43,376 bases of DNA from Alphaproteobacteria bacterium (GCA_028284045.1 JANQSN010000055.1:1-43376), one strand, 5' to 3'. Shown: positions 9,403 through 19,626, numbered from the stretch's first letter. Numbers and translations are program-made. Notes: a model not told the origin generated them from the sequence alone.

Positions 9403-10622
9403 CCGTCGGCGTCCAGGCCGTAGGCGGTGTGCAGGGCCCGCACGGCCAGTTCCAGATACTTCTCCGCCACCAGCACGCTGATCTTGATCTCCGAGGTGGA
9501 GATGACCTGGATGTTGATGCCGTTCTCCGACAGGGCGGAGAACATCCGCTTGGCGACGCCGGCATGGCTGCGCATGCCGACGCCGATGACCGAGACCTTG
9601 ACGACGTCGGCGTCGGGCACCAGCGCGCGGAAACCCAGCGCGCTGCGGCGATCCTCAAGCAGCCCGACGGCGCGGTCGAGATCGCCCCGCGTCACCGTGA
9701 AGGTCATGTCGGTGGCCCGCCCGTCCTCCGACACGTTCTGGACGATCATGTCGACATTGATCTCGTGGTCGGCCAGCGGCCCGAAGACCGCCGCGGCGAT
9801 GCCCGGGCGGTCCGGCACCTCCAGCACCGTGATCTTCGCCTCGTCGCGGCTGTAGGCGATGCCGCTTACGATCTCCTGTTCCACGATCTCGTCCTCGTCG
9901 ACCACATAGGTGCCGGGCGCGCCGGAGAAGCTCGACAGCACCTGAACGCGGACCCGCTGCTTCATCGCCAGCTCGACCGACCGGGTCTGTAGCACCTTGG
10001 CCCCGAGGGACGCCATCTCCAGCATCTCCTCATAGGTCACCTTGGCGAGCTTGCGCGCGGCCCGCACGATCCGCGGATCGGCGGTGTAGACGCCATCGAC
10101 ATCGGTATAGATGTCGCAGCGGTCGGCCGCCAGCGCGGCGGCGAGCGCCACGGCGGAGGTGTCCGACCCGCCCCGACCGAGCGTCGCGATGCGGTTGCGC
10201 GGCGTCAGCCCCTGGAAGCCGGCGACCACGGCGACCTCCCCGTCGGCGAGGCGGCGGCGCAGCTCGTCTGGCGCGATGGCGACGATGCGGGCACGGCCGT
10301 GCACCTCGTCGGTTTCCACCGGGATCTGCCAGCCCAGCCAGGACCGCGCCGGCACGCCCATGTCCTGCAGGGCCATGGCGAGCAGGCCGGTCGACACCTG
10401 CTCGCCGGTCGACACGATGCTGTCGAACTCGCGGGCGTCGTGGAACGGCGCCATGGACTGGCACAGGCCGACCAGCCGATCGGTCTCGCCGGCCATGGCG
10501 CTGACCACCACGGCGACCTCGTTGCCGCGGTCGACCTCCGCCTTCACGCGGCCGGCGACGTGGCGGATCCGCTCGATCGAGCCGACCGAGGTCCCGCCGA
10601 ATTTCTGCACGATGCGCGCCAT
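9399..10622 (-). CDS. lysC: Aspartate kinase
   Basis: This enzyme phosphorylates aspartate, the first step toward lysine, threonine, methionine and diaminopimelate. The product is 407 residues, the usual length for the one-chain alphaproteobacterial type. KFGGTS at 7-12 is the ATP-binding signature, and GFQGLTPRNRIATLGRGG marks the kinase core. Two C-terminal ACT domains (from about 265 and 345) would bind the feedback amino acid. The start ATG is followed by ARIVQKFGG, as in the family. It is divergent from ubiG across a 188-nt promoter region and overlaps ptsP downstream. Confidence 0.96.
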   Translation of the reverse strand: MARIVQKFGGTSVGSIERIRHVAGRVKAEVDRGNEVAVVVSAMAGETDRLVGLCQSMAPFHDAREFDSIVSTGEQVSTGLLAMALQDMGVPARSWLGWQIPVETDEVHGRARIVAIAPDELRRRLADGEVAVVAGFQGLTPRNRIATLGRGGSDTSAVALAAALAADRCDIYTDVDGVYTADPRIVRAARKLAKVTYEEMLEMASLGAKVLQTRSVELAMKQRVRVQVLSSFSGAPGTYVVDEDEIVEQEIVSGIAYSRDEAKITVLEVPDRPGIAAAVFGPLADHEINVDMIVQNVSEDGRATDMTFTVTRGDLDRAVGLLEDRRSALGFRALVPDADVVKVSVIGVGMRSHAGVAKRMFSALSENGINIQVISTSEIKISVLVAEKYLELAVRALHTAYGLDADG

Positions 10623-10810
10623 GACCAGCCGCTGGTGTCCTTGGGAGCGTTTGAGAGACCGAAACCCGTGCGGTCGCGAGCCACACGTTGCGCCCCGCGA
10701 AGCGCTGGCGGACCGGGCGATGGAAAACGGGGGCGGTGGTTGCCCTGGAACCGACCGGTATCCATACTCTCACGGCCCCGTTAACCGCAACCGATCGGCC
10801 CCGACCCCTG

Positions 10811-11599
10811 ATGTCCGCCGCGCGTTCCGCCGCCGTCCCCGCCCAGCCCGAGCCCGAAGCGCCCGCCGGCGCCAGTCTGGACCCGGCCGATGTCGCCCGA
10901 TTCGCCGCCCTGGCGGAGGAGTGGTGGGACCCCGACGGCCCCTTCGCACCGCTGCACGCGATGAACCCGTTGCGGGTGGGCTATGCGCGCGACCGGATCG
11001 CCGAGGCGCAAGGCCGCGATGTCGGCGGCCCGCGCTGCCTGGCCGGTCTCGACGTCGCCGACATCGCCTGCGGCGGCGGCCTGTCCAGCGAGCCGATGGC
11101 GCGGCTGGGCGCCCAGGTCACCGCCATCGATGCCGCCGCCGAGGGCATCGCGATCGCCCGCCTGCATGGCGAGCAGCACGGCCTGGACATCGACTACCGG
11201 GCGATGACGGCGGAGGCACTAGCCGCGGAGGGGCGGCAGTTCGACGCGGTGATCGCCTTCGAGATCGTCGAGCATGTCGCCGATGTCGACAGCTTCCTGG
11301 GCAGCCTGGTGCGGCTCGCCCGGCCCGGCGCACCGATCGTGATGAGCACGCTGAACCGCACGGTTCGGTCGCTGGCGCTCGGCATCGTCGCGGCGGAATA
11401 CGTGCTGGGGCTGGTGCCGCGGGGCACCCATTCCTGGCGGCAGTTCCGCAAGCCGCGGGAGCTGGCCGCCGGCTTCCGCCGCCACGGCGCCCGCGTCGTC
11501 GACGTGCGTGGCATGGTCTTCGACCCGCTGAAGCGGACCTGGCGGGCGTCGAACCGGGATCTCGCGATCAACTACCTGCTGACCGCCGTCGCGGATTGA
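10811..11599 (+). CDS. ubiG: Ubiquinone biosynthesis O-methyltransferase
   Basis: UbiG makes both O-methylations in ubiquinone synthesis. From MSAARSAAV the product is 262 residues; the frame is open 41 codons further upstream, but that part is low complexity and would lie in the divergent lysC promoter region. SAM-binding DIACGGGLSSEPMARLGA, the acidic motif FEIVEHVAD and the terminal ASNRDLAINYLL are diagnostic. FAALAEEWWDPDGPFAPLH is the normal family N-terminal motif. Confidence 0.95.
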   Translation: MSAARSAAVPAQPEPEAPAGASLDPADVARFAALAEEWWDPDGPFAPLHAMNPLRVGYARDRIAEAQGRDVGGPRCLAGLDVADIACGGGLSSEPMARLGAQVTAIDAAAEGIAIARLHGEQHGLDIDYRAMTAEALAAEGRQFDAVIAFEIVEHVADVDSFLGSLVRLARPGAPIVMSTLNRTVRSLALGIVAAEYVLGLVPRGTHSWRQFRKPRELAAGFRRHGARVVDVRGMVFDPLKRTWRASNRDLAINYLLTAVAD

Positions 11600-11648
11600 T
11601 ATCGGCGAGCCACTGACATGGCTCGCACCATTTTCCTCAGTCGCCGGC

Positions 11649-11664
11649 GGGCCCATGCGGGCCC
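11649..11664. repeat. GGGCCC-ATGC-GGGCCC hairpin
   Basis: A perfect 6-bp inverted repeat with a 4-nt loop, closely followed by GCGCCC-ACTG-GGGCGC. Both lie in the short space between convergent ubiG and the DUF1178 gene. Confidence 0.6.
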
Positions 11665-11708
11665 TTGGCTTTCGCGCCCACTGGGGCGCGGCGCCTCAAT
11701 GGCGCAGG

Positions 11709-11744
11709 CCAACGAGCCGATGAATGGCTTCATCGGCTCGTTGG
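11709..11744. terminator. 16-bp perfect stem-loop between convergent genes
   Basis: The arms CCAACGAGCCGATGAA and TTCATCGGCTCGTTGG are perfect reverse complements around a TGGC loop. It lies between the 3' ends of ubiG and the DUF1178 gene, where a two-way terminator would be expected. No T-tract follows on the plus strand. Being the third hairpin in 100 bp, it may instead be part of a REP-like palindromic unit. Confidence 0.55.
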
Positions 11745-11768
11745 TATAAGATCGGCGTATGTCTGGCC

Positions 11769-12278
11769 CTATTGCCGGTCCGACGGGATCCAGGGCAGGC
11801 GGCCGAAGGCGATGCCCTCGTCGGCCAGGGCCTCCGCCTCCTGCTCGCTGGTCTCGCCGCGGATGCTGCGGGCGTCCACCTCGCCGTAATGGATGCGCCG
11901 CGCCTCTTCCGCGAAGCGCGGACCGACATCGTCGGTCACCGCCTCGACACGCCGGCACAGTGCGGCGAGGCGGCGCCAAGCCTCGGCCGCCGGGCCGCTC
12001 GGTAGCGCAGGACCCGCGGCGGTGGGGGCCGGCACGGCGGCGTCGGCCGCGCCGCTGGGCGCCCGCTGGCCATCGTCCTGCGGGACGGCGTCCCGGGGCG
12101 CGTCCATGCCGCGGTGGCGGGCGATGCGCGGCGCCATCGGCGCCTTGCGGATCTCTCTGTCCCCGCAGATCGGGCAGGCGATCACCCGGTCGCGCGCCTG
12201 GGCGTCATAGGCATCGCCACTGGGAAACCACGCCTCGAAGGCATGATCGTTCGAACAGACGAGCGTGAAGACGATCAA
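11769..12278 (-). CDS. DUF1178 family protein
   Basis: The family is small, conserved in alpha- and betaproteobacteria, and of unknown function. I place the start at a TTG giving (M)IVFTLVCSNDHAFEAWF, which matches the family N-terminus; no ATG or GTG lies nearby in frame. The product is then 169 residues. A CPIC pair near residue 37, with the earlier cysteine, suggests a small zinc site (inference). The tail RIHYGEVDARSIRGETSEQEAEALADEGI is typical of the family. The gene begins 28 nt after the nitrilase-family gene and is probably in one operon with it. Confidence 0.85.
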   Translation of the reverse strand: MIVFTLVCSNDHAFEAWFPSGDAYDAQARDRVIACPICGDREIRKAPMAPRIARHRGMDAPRDAVPQDDGQRAPSGAADAAVPAPTAAGPALPSGPAAEAWRRLAALCRRVEAVTDDVGPRFAEEARRIHYGEVDARSIRGETSEQEAEALADEGIAFGRLPWIPSDRQ

Positions 12279-12306
12279 GGCAAAGACGATCCGGTAGACG
12301 CTCGGG

Positions 12307-13191
12307 TCAGGAGGCCAGGGCCTGGGCGCCGTCGGCCGCGGCGAAATCGCGATCGTGGCTGAGCGCCGGCACCGCGTGGCGCGCCCGGTCGACCGCCGCG
12401 AGGTCGAGATCCGCGACGACGAAACCGGGCGCCGTCCCCGCATCGGCCAGCACCTCGCCCCACGGGGCGACGATCAGCGAATGGCCGAAGGTGCGCCGGC
12501 CGCCGTCATGCACGCCGGTCTGGGCCGGCGCCAACACGAAGGCGCCGGTCTCCACCGCCCGCGCGCGCAACAGCAGGTGCCAATGCGCTTCGCCGGTCTG
12601 CTGGGTGAAAGCCGCCGGCACGGTCAGCAGCCGCGCCCCGGCCTGTGCCAGCGCGCGGTAGAGATAGGCGAAGCGTAGGTCGTAGCAGACGGTCAGGCCG
12701 ACCGGCGCCCAGGGTGTGGGCACCACCACCGCGCGGTCGCCGGGCCGGAAGGTCTCGCTCTCGCGATAGCGCTCGCCGCCGGGCAGGTCGACGTCGAACA
12801 TGTGGATCTTGTCGTAGCGCGCGGCCACCGCGCCGTCGGGCCCGATCAGGAAGCTGCGATTGGCCGCCTGGGTCTCGTCCAGCCGGATGGTCAGCGAGCC
12901 GGCCAACAGCCACGCGCCGGTCTCCGCCGCCAGGGCGCGGAACGCCGCCAGCGCCGGGTGATCGGCCTCCGCCCGGGCGTTGGCGAGGATCCGCTCGCGC
13001 CCCTGGATCACCATTGAGACGTTTTCCGGCAGGGCGATCAGGTCCGCGCCGGCATCGCGCGCCCGGCGCACGCCGTCGGCCGCCGCGGCGATATTGGCCG
13101 CCATGTCGATGCCGGCGTTGACTTGGATGCAGGCGGCCTTGAGCCGCCCGGCACCCGGCGCCTCACCCGGCCCCCCACCCGGCACGGTCAC
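12307..13191 (-). CDS. Nitrilase-superfamily carbon-nitrogen hydrolase (Nit type)
   Basis: Members hydrolyse amides with a Glu-Lys-Cys triad. All three are present: E56 (LPENVSM), K128 (KIHMFDVD) and C169 (CYDLRF). The 294-residue sequence resembles the Nit1/Nit2 branch, which acts on deaminated glutathione or omega-amides, but the substrate cannot be fixed from sequence. The start is a GTG overlapping the grxC stop (GTGA), so it is translationally coupled. The grxC-nitrilase-DUF1178 order suggests a thiol- or repair-related role (inference). It is paralogous to the gene at 31057-31890. Confidence 0.88.
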   Translation of the reverse strand: MTVPGGGPGEAPGAGRLKAACIQVNAGIDMAANIAAAADGVRRARDAGADLIALPENVSMVIQGRERILANARAEADHPALAAFRALAAETGAWLLAGSLTIRLDETQAANRSFLIGPDGAVAARYDKIHMFDVDLPGGERYRESETFRPGDRAVVVPTPWAPVGLTVCYDLRFAYLYRALAQAGARLLTVPAAFTQQTGEAHWHLLLRARAVETGAFVLAPAQTGVHDGGRRTFGHSLIVAPWGEVLADAGTAPGFVVADLDLAAVDRARHAVPALSHDRDFAAADGAQALAS

Positions 13192-13460
13192 GCCGCACCG
13201 GCGAGCAGCGGGTCGAGGCGGCCGGCGCGCTCCAGCGCCTGCAGGTCGTCATTGCCGCCGACATGGGTATCGCCGATGAAGATCTGCGGCACCGTGTGCC
13301 GGCCGTTCGCCCGGCGCAGCATCTCCGCCCGGCGGTCGGGCTCGGCCACCAGGTCGATCTCCTCGAACGCGATGCCTTTGCGCTTCAGCAGCTTCTTGGC
13401 CATGAAGCAATAGGGGCAGAACGGCGTCGAGTAGACCGTCACCTCTGGTGTCTCACGCAT
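13188..13460 (-). CDS. grxC: Glutaredoxin 3
   Basis: A 90-residue dithiol glutaredoxin that reduces disulfides and glutathione adducts in the cytoplasm. The active site CPYC is at 15-18. TVPQIFI with the cis-proline and GGNDDLQAL, which contact glutathione, follow. I choose the ATG at 13460 because AGAGG lies 9 nt before it; a TTG three codons upstream lacks a site. It leads a coupled pair with the nitrilase gene. Confidence 0.95.
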   Translation of the reverse strand: MRETPEVTVYSTPFCPYCFMAKKLLKRKGIAFEEIDLVAEPDRRAEMLRRANGRHTVPQIFIGDTHVGGNDDLQALERAGRLDPLLAGAA

Positions 13461-13556
13461 CGGTCCCAACCTCTTGGAGAAAGCCTGGCTGCCCCTGAAC
13501 CCGTGGATATGGTCGCCCGGCGCGCCGAATCCCAGGCCCGTCGGCGCGGGTGCGCC

Positions 13557-13904
13557 TCAGAACAGGCGTTCGGCGTCCTCCGTGCCGAGAATCGGCATAT
13601 GCTCGTTCAACATCTGGCGCAAGGCGGTGCGCCCCAGCACCTTGCGCTGGGCGTCGGGCGGCAGATCGGTCAGGCTGATCACGTTGCGCTCCATCAGCGC
13701 GCCGAGCAGGTCTTCCAGAACCCGGATGAAATCCAGGTCCGCGCGCATGAAGGCGCGGTGCTGTTCTTCCGGCGTGCCGCCGACGCTTTCCAGATAGGCC
13801 AGCAACTCTGTGTCGTCGCCGGACACCTCATGGGTCTGCCCGCCGCTCGGGCGGTCGAACACCCCCATGATGCGGCCGTCCTGGTCGCGCAAGACATGTG
13901 GCAT
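13557..13904 (-). CDS. Conserved 115-aa protein ('tryptophan synthase beta-like' in databases)
   Basis: The product has the conserved core DLDFIRVLEDLLGALMERNVISLTDLPPDAQRKV in its second half. From memory, that pattern marks short proteobacterial proteins labelled tryptophan synthase beta-like. The label is misleading: there is no PLP site or TrpB fold, and the length is about a quarter of TrpB. A short beta-hairpin-like N-terminus (VLRDQDGRIMGVFDRP) precedes a helical part. Function unknown. It lies 96 nt upstream of grxC on the same strand. Confidence 0.75.
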   Translation of the reverse strand: MPHVLRDQDGRIMGVFDRPSGGQTHEVSGDDTELLAYLESVGGTPEEQHRAFMRADLDFIRVLEDLLGALMERNVISLTDLPPDAQRKVLGRTALRQMLNEHMPILGTEDAERLF

Positions 13905-14045
13905 GGCTGGTGGCTCCCGTCGCCGGGGGTCAGGAGGGCGGACCGGCCCCGGCCCGCAAGCGGGCGCGAACGGCAGCGGCCGGCCGTATTGTGAGGCGAC
14001 CGGACGGCCCCCGGCAATGCGAAAACCGCAACAGACCGCGGGGGA

Positions 14046-14819
14046 TCATGCGCCGTCCCCGCCGGGCAGGACGCGCGCCAGCGTGACCACATGGACCGCG
14101 GTGGCCCCGGCGGCTAGCAGCGTCTCCGCACAGGCCGCCATCGTGGCGCCGCTGGTCATCACGTCGTCGACCAGCACGAGGCGCCGGTCGGCGATCGCGG
14201 CGTGGCGGCGCGGTGGGACGGCGAAGGCGTCGGCGACATTGGCGTACCGCGCCGCGCGGTCGCGGTTGGCCTGGCTGGGCGTGGCGCGGCGCCGCACCAG
14301 CGCATCGACCGATACCGGCGGGCCGCCGGCACGGTGCAGCGCTTGGGCGATCACCGCCGCCTGATTGTAGCGCCGGTGCACCAGGCGGCGGTAATGCAGC
14401 GGCACCGGCACCAGCAGGTCCGCCCCGGCCAGTTCCGCTGCCGCGGCCTGGGCGATCCAGGCGGCGAAGACCGGCGCCGCCAGGGTCCGGTCGCCATGCT
14501 TGAAGCCGAGGACCAAGGGCCGCGCCGCCGCGTCGTAGGCCAGCGCGGCGCGCGCCGAGGCCCAGACCGGCGGCCGGGCGCTGCAGCCGTCGCACACCGC
14601 CGCCGCGCCGGGGTCGAAGTCGAAGGGCAGCCCGCAGATCCGGCACCACGGCGGCGCCAGGAAGCGCAAGCCCCCCCAGCACCGCGCGCACACGCCGGCG
14701 GACCCGCTGACCTCCTCCCCGCAGGCCAGGCAACGCGGCGGCAAGGCGGCATCGACCAGCCGCCGCCCCCATACCGCGGCGGCCGACCGGAGCGTGTCGC
14801 CAAGGCCCTGCCCGTCCAT
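14046..14819 (-). CDS. comF: ComF family phosphoribosyltransferase-like protein
   Basis: ComF proteins are linked to DNA uptake or recombination; their exact reaction is unsettled. From MDGQGLGDTLRS the product is 257 residues. The N-terminus carries a double-zinc-ribbon pattern (CLAC, CARC, CRIC, CDGC). The C-terminal phosphoribosyltransferase domain has the PRPP loop VLVDDVMTSGATM and the family motif RRYNQA. A frame extending to 14927 adds an unrelated basic stretch and would invade the divergent ettA promoter region. Confidence 0.9.
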   Translation of the reverse strand: MDGQGLGDTLRSAAAVWGRRLVDAALPPRCLACGEEVSGSAGVCARCWGGLRFLAPPWCRICGLPFDFDPGAAAVCDGCSARPPVWASARAALAYDAAARPLVLGFKHGDRTLAAPVFAAWIAQAAAAELAGADLLVPVPLHYRRLVHRRYNQAAVIAQALHRAGGPPVSVDALVRRRATPSQANRDRAARYANVADAFAVPPRRHAAIADRRLVLVDDVMTSGATMAACAETLLAAGATAVHVVTLARVLPGGDGA

Positions 14820-14955
14820 CCGCGCAGCCTGACGGTGCGGCCGATGCGACCGCAAGCGATTTCGCCTGCAAAGGGTGCGCCACGGCGCTAGCCGCCCGGG
14901 GATTGAGTGGGCTAAAACCCCGTCCACCGGACAACCGCGAAAGGCCCCGAGCGTA

Positions 14956-16632
<1,677 letters not shown>

Positions 16633-16735
16633 CCGCCAACCCGCTGACCACCGCTTCCCCTCCCCCGATCTTCTCCCCTCCTCCGGACGCCCGCGCCCGC
16701 GTTCGGCCCCGACCCGCTACCGGCCGGAGCCGCCG

Positions 16736-17725
16736 ATGGAAGCTGCACTCAACAATCTGATCTCGCCGATGATCCTGGCCTTCGGGCTCGGCGTGCTGGC
16801 CGGCATCTTCCGGTCGGACCTGGAGATCCCCGACAGCGTCGCCAAGGGGCTGTCGATCTATCTGATGCTGGCGATCGGCCTGAAGGGCGGCGCCGGTCTG
16901 GCGGAAACGCCGTCGGTTCTGGAGGCCGTGCCCGGGCTGATCGCCGCCCTCCTGCTCAGCTTCTTCATGCCGTTTATCGCGTTTGCGCTGTTGAAGCTGA
17001 TGAGCGGCCTGAAGGCGGTCGACCGGGCCGCGGTGGCGGCCCACTACGGCTCCGTCTCCGTCGTCACCTTCGCCACGGGGGCGGAGTTTCTGCGCAGCCT
17101 CGGCGTCGACTCCGAAGGCTATGTCGTGGCGATGCTGGCGTTGATGGAGACGCCGGCCATCGTCACCGGCCTGCTGCTGGCCCGCTGGGCGGCGGAGGAA
17201 GCCGCTGCGGGCGAGAAGGCCCGCGGCCGGCTGATCGAGCCGGACGTGCTGCGCGAGGTGCTGCTGAACGGGTCCATCGTGCTGCTGGTCGGCGGGTTCC
17301 TGATCGGCTGGGCGACGGGCCCGGCGGGTCTGGAAGCCGTTGGGCCGCTGTTCATCGACCCGTTCCAGGGCGTGTTGTGCCTCTTCCTGCTCGACATGGG
17401 GCTGTTGGTCGCCCGCCGCTTCGCCGGATTCCAGGTGCTGCGTCCGCCCTTGATCGCCTTCGGGCTGATCATGCCGGTGATCGGCGCGGCGCTGGGGCTG
17501 GCGACCGGGCTCTTGCTCGGCTTGTCGGTGGGCGGGGTGACGCTGGTGATGGTACTGGCGGCCAGCGCCTCCTACATCGCTGTGCCGGCCGCCATGCGCA
17601 TGGCGCTGCCACAGGCCGACCCGTCGGTCTATGTCTCGCTGTCGCTGGGCGTTACGTTTCCCTTCAACATCATCGTCGGCGTGCCGATCTATTACTGGCT
17701 GGCCAACCGCTTGGCCGGCGCCTGA
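16736..17725 (+). CDS. sbtA: SbtA-type sodium-dependent bicarbonate permease
   Basis: The family (Pfam Sbt_1) imports bicarbonate with sodium in cyanobacteria; substrates of proteobacterial members are inferred. The 329-residue product is almost wholly hydrophobic, with about ten membrane segments. Two similar halves are separated by the charged loop AAEEAAAGEKARGRLIEPD. Family-like segments include HYGSVSVVTFATG and SASYIAVPAAMRMALP. GGAG lies 6 nt before the ATG. The next gene encodes a PII-like protein 14 nt away, the standard SbtA-SbtB pairing. Confidence 0.88.
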   Translation: MEAALNNLISPMILAFGLGVLAGIFRSDLEIPDSVAKGLSIYLMLAIGLKGGAGLAETPSVLEAVPGLIAALLLSFFMPFIAFALLKLMSGLKAVDRAAVAAHYGSVSVVTFATGAEFLRSLGVDSEGYVVAMLALMETPAIVTGLLLARWAAEEAAAGEKARGRLIEPDVLREVLLNGSIVLLVGGFLIGWATGPAGLEAVGPLFIDPFQGVLCLFLLDMGLLVARRFAGFQVLRPPLIAFGLIMPVIGAALGLATGLLLGLSVGGVTLVMVLAASASYIAVPAAMRMALPQADPSVYVSLSLGVTFPFNIIVGVPIYYWLANRLAGA

Positions 17726-17739
17726 GGAGGGACAGCACC

Positions 17740-18048
17740 ATGCAGACCCATCCGAAGAAGAAGGTCGAGGTGATCGTCGAGATCGCGCTCGCCAAACGCT
17801 TGCAGGAGACCATCGAGGCCCTGGGCGCCAAGGGCTATTCCGTGATCCCCAACCTGCGCGGCAAGGGCAAATGGGGAAAGCGCGCCAATACCGGCGTATT
17901 CGGCGTCTTCGAGAACGTGATGATCGTGGTGATCACCGGCGAGGAGACCGCCCACAAGATCCTCCAAGCCGTCCGCGAGCTGACCGAAGGCGGCATCGGC
18001 ATCGCCTATATCTCCGACGTGGAGGTGATGCGCGAAGAGCGTTTTTAG
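17740..18048 (+). CDS. sbtB: PII-like protein SbtB
   Basis: SbtB proteins bind adenine nucleotides and gate SbtA. The product is 102 residues. KKKVEVIVEIALAKRL begins a ferredoxin-like fold, the T-loop region is NLRGKGKWGKRANTG, and VMIVVITGEE leads into the last helix. It ends EVMREERF, without the C-terminal disulfide loop of cyanobacterial SbtB, so any redox switch of that kind is missing. A strong GAGGAGG lies 9 nt before the ATG and overlaps the sbtA stop. Confidence 0.85.
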   Translation: MQTHPKKKVEVIVEIALAKRLQETIEALGAKGYSVIPNLRGKGKWGKRANTGVFGVFENVMIVVITGEETAHKILQAVRELTEGGIGIAYISDVEVMREERF

Positions 18049-18061
18049 GCGGGGCCGTTGC

Positions 18062-18424
18062 ATGACGGTCCGGCGCATCGTCGCCAACATCGCTGCGGCG
18101 GACCCGGCGCGCGCCCGCACCTTCTACGCGGACGTGCTGGGTCTGGCCGTGGTGATGGACCAGGGCTGGATCGTGACGCTGGCCGCGGCGGACACAGCGG
18201 CGCCGCCGCAGGTCAGCATCGCCAGCGAAGGCGGCGCCGGCACCGCGGTGCCGGACCTGTCGATCGAGGTCGACGACGTCGATGACGTCTTCCGGCGCGC
18301 GGTCGCCGCCGGGTTCGAGATCGTCCGCCCCGTCACCGACGAGCCGTGGGGCGTGCGCCGCTTCTACGTCCGCGATCCCTTCGGCAAGACCGTGAACATC
18401 CTCGCCCATCGCCGGGCGGACTAG
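18062..18424 (+). CDS. VOC-fold (glyoxalase/bleomycin resistance type) protein
   Basis: The 120-residue product has one vicinal-oxygen-chelate domain: RIVANIAAADPARARTFYADVLGL at the start, RRFYVRDPFGKTVNILAH at the end. That is enough for one of the two modules that make a metal site, so it probably acts as a dimer. The usual first metal-ligand histidine is replaced by Asn in RIVANI, so enzymatic activity is doubtful. It begins 13 nt after sbtB and may be co-transcribed. Its TAG stop is the first three bases of repeat copy B. Confidence 0.8.
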   Translation: MTVRRIVANIAAADPARARTFYADVLGLAVVMDQGWIVTLAAADTAAPPQVSIASEGGAGTAVPDLSIEVDDVDDVFRRAVAAGFEIVRPVTDEPWGVRRFYVRDPFGKTVNILAHRRAD

Positions 18425-18673
18425 GCTGAATCGGCATTCATCGCCGCCGCTCGTTTAAGCCCTCCCCCTTGATGGGGGAGGGTTGGGTGGGGGTGCTCCT
18501 CGTCGGTGGAGAAGCCGTATCAAGAAGCGCCTTTCGACGGCGCCATTCGATGGGCACGGAGGTTGCGGCGCGAGATGGGCGCCTCGCAGGTGCTGATCTC
18601 GTGCGGCGGCATCACCCCCACCCTGACCCTCCCCCATCAAGGGGGAGGGAAGTCCTGAATGTCGATTGATCCC
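18422..18673. repeat. 252-bp dispersed palindromic element, copy B
   Basis: Same length as copy A and in the opposite orientation, about 90% identical by eye with no gaps. It starts TAGGCTGAATCGGC and ends TCGATTGATCCC. It exactly fills the space between two convergent 3' ends: the VOC gene stop lies inside its left end, and the LysR gene stop is 9 bp beyond its right end. That position and its two G/C-rich hairpins fit a two-way terminator role. Confidence 0.88.
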
Positions 18674-18682
18674 AACCGGCGG

Positions 18683-19567
18683 TCAGATCAGCGACCACAG
18701 CGCCTCCGCCCGCGGCCCGATCCGTGTGTCCAGGCGGTAGACGCGGATCTCCAAGGGGATCTCCCAGCCGCTGCCCGCGCGGGTCAGCTCGCCGGCCGCC
18801 ACCTCGCTCTCGATGCTCTCCGGCGTCAGCCAGCCGATGCCGTGGCCTTCCTTGACCAGCGAGCGCAGGTTGATGGTGCTGGCGACCTCGAAGATCCGGT
18901 CGAGATGGATGCTCCAGCGCGCCTGGGCCCGGTCGAGCAGCTCGCCCAGGAACGATCCGTCGGTGCGCGAGATATAGGGCACGGGCTCGCTCTGTCCCGG
19001 CTCCACCGGAAACCGCGGCCGGCCGGCGTCGTCGGTGGCGCAGACCGGGTAGAGCGCGGAGGTGCCCACCTGTTTCCAGATCAGGCCGGAGACGTCGACG
19101 GCCGGCGCATCCTCGCGGCTGGCATAGCTCAGAAAATAGTCGACGGTGCGGTTGTGCAGCGCCTCGAAATGCTCCGCGAACCGGGGGAAATGCTCGATGC
19201 GCACGCGCAGGTCGGGCTGCTTCTCCCTCAGTGTGGTGATCCATTTGGGGAAGAAGGCGTGGGACAGCGTCGTCGCGGCGGCGAACACCACCTTGTCCGG
19301 CGCGCTGCCCACCAGGTCGTGCACCTCGCTGCGCGCCTCGGCCAGCGAGGCGGAGATGGCGCGGGCGCGGTCCAGGAACACCAGTCCGGCGGCCGTGAAC
19401 GCGACCGGGTGCGCGTGCCGCTCGACCAGCGGCGCCCCCACCCAGTCCTCCAGGCTGCGGATGCGCTTCGACAGCGTCGGCTGCGTGACCTGCCGCCGGC
19501 GCGCGGCCTTGGCGAAGCCGCCCGTCGCGTGCAGCGCAACCAAGTCGTCCAGAAGCTTCAGATCCAT
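18683..19567 (-). CDS. LysR-family regulator (divergent from MmgE/PrpD gene)
   Basis: A 294-residue LysR-type regulator. From MDLKLLDDLVALHATGGFAKAA the winged HTH occupies about 1-60 (KAARRRQVTQPTLSKRIRSLEDWVG), followed by a periplasmic-binding-like effector domain. The open frame extends 27 codons upstream without family character; GGAGG lies 4 nt before this ATG. It is divergent from the MmgE/PrpD-ABC operon and is probably its regulator. A T-N11-A type dyad lies in the shared promoter region. Confidence 0.92.
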   Translation of the reverse strand: MDLKLLDDLVALHATGGFAKAARRRQVTQPTLSKRIRSLEDWVGAPLVERHAHPVAFTAAGLVFLDRARAISASLAEARSEVHDLVGSAPDKVVFAAATTLSHAFFPKWITTLREKQPDLRVRIEHFPRFAEHFEALHNRTVDYFLSYASREDAPAVDVSGLIWKQVGTSALYPVCATDDAGRPRFPVEPGQSEPVPYISRTDGSFLGELLDRAQARWSIHLDRIFEVASTINLRSLVKEGHGIGWLTPESIESEVAAGELTRAGSGWEIPLEIRVYRLDTRIGPRAEALWSLI

Positions 19568-19626
19568 GGGACCTCCGGGCCCACCGGCAACGGTCGGCCA
19601 CCCTGCGCCTCTATCAGCATAATTAT

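Noticed and set aside
11618..11752. 44-codon open frame between ubiG and the DUF1178 gene as a small gene
   Set aside because: It is built from the three hairpins of the interval and has no convincing ribosome-binding site.
13557..13904. Tryptophan synthase beta subunit
   Set aside because: Despite the database label for this family, the 115-aa product has no PLP-binding motif and is far too short.
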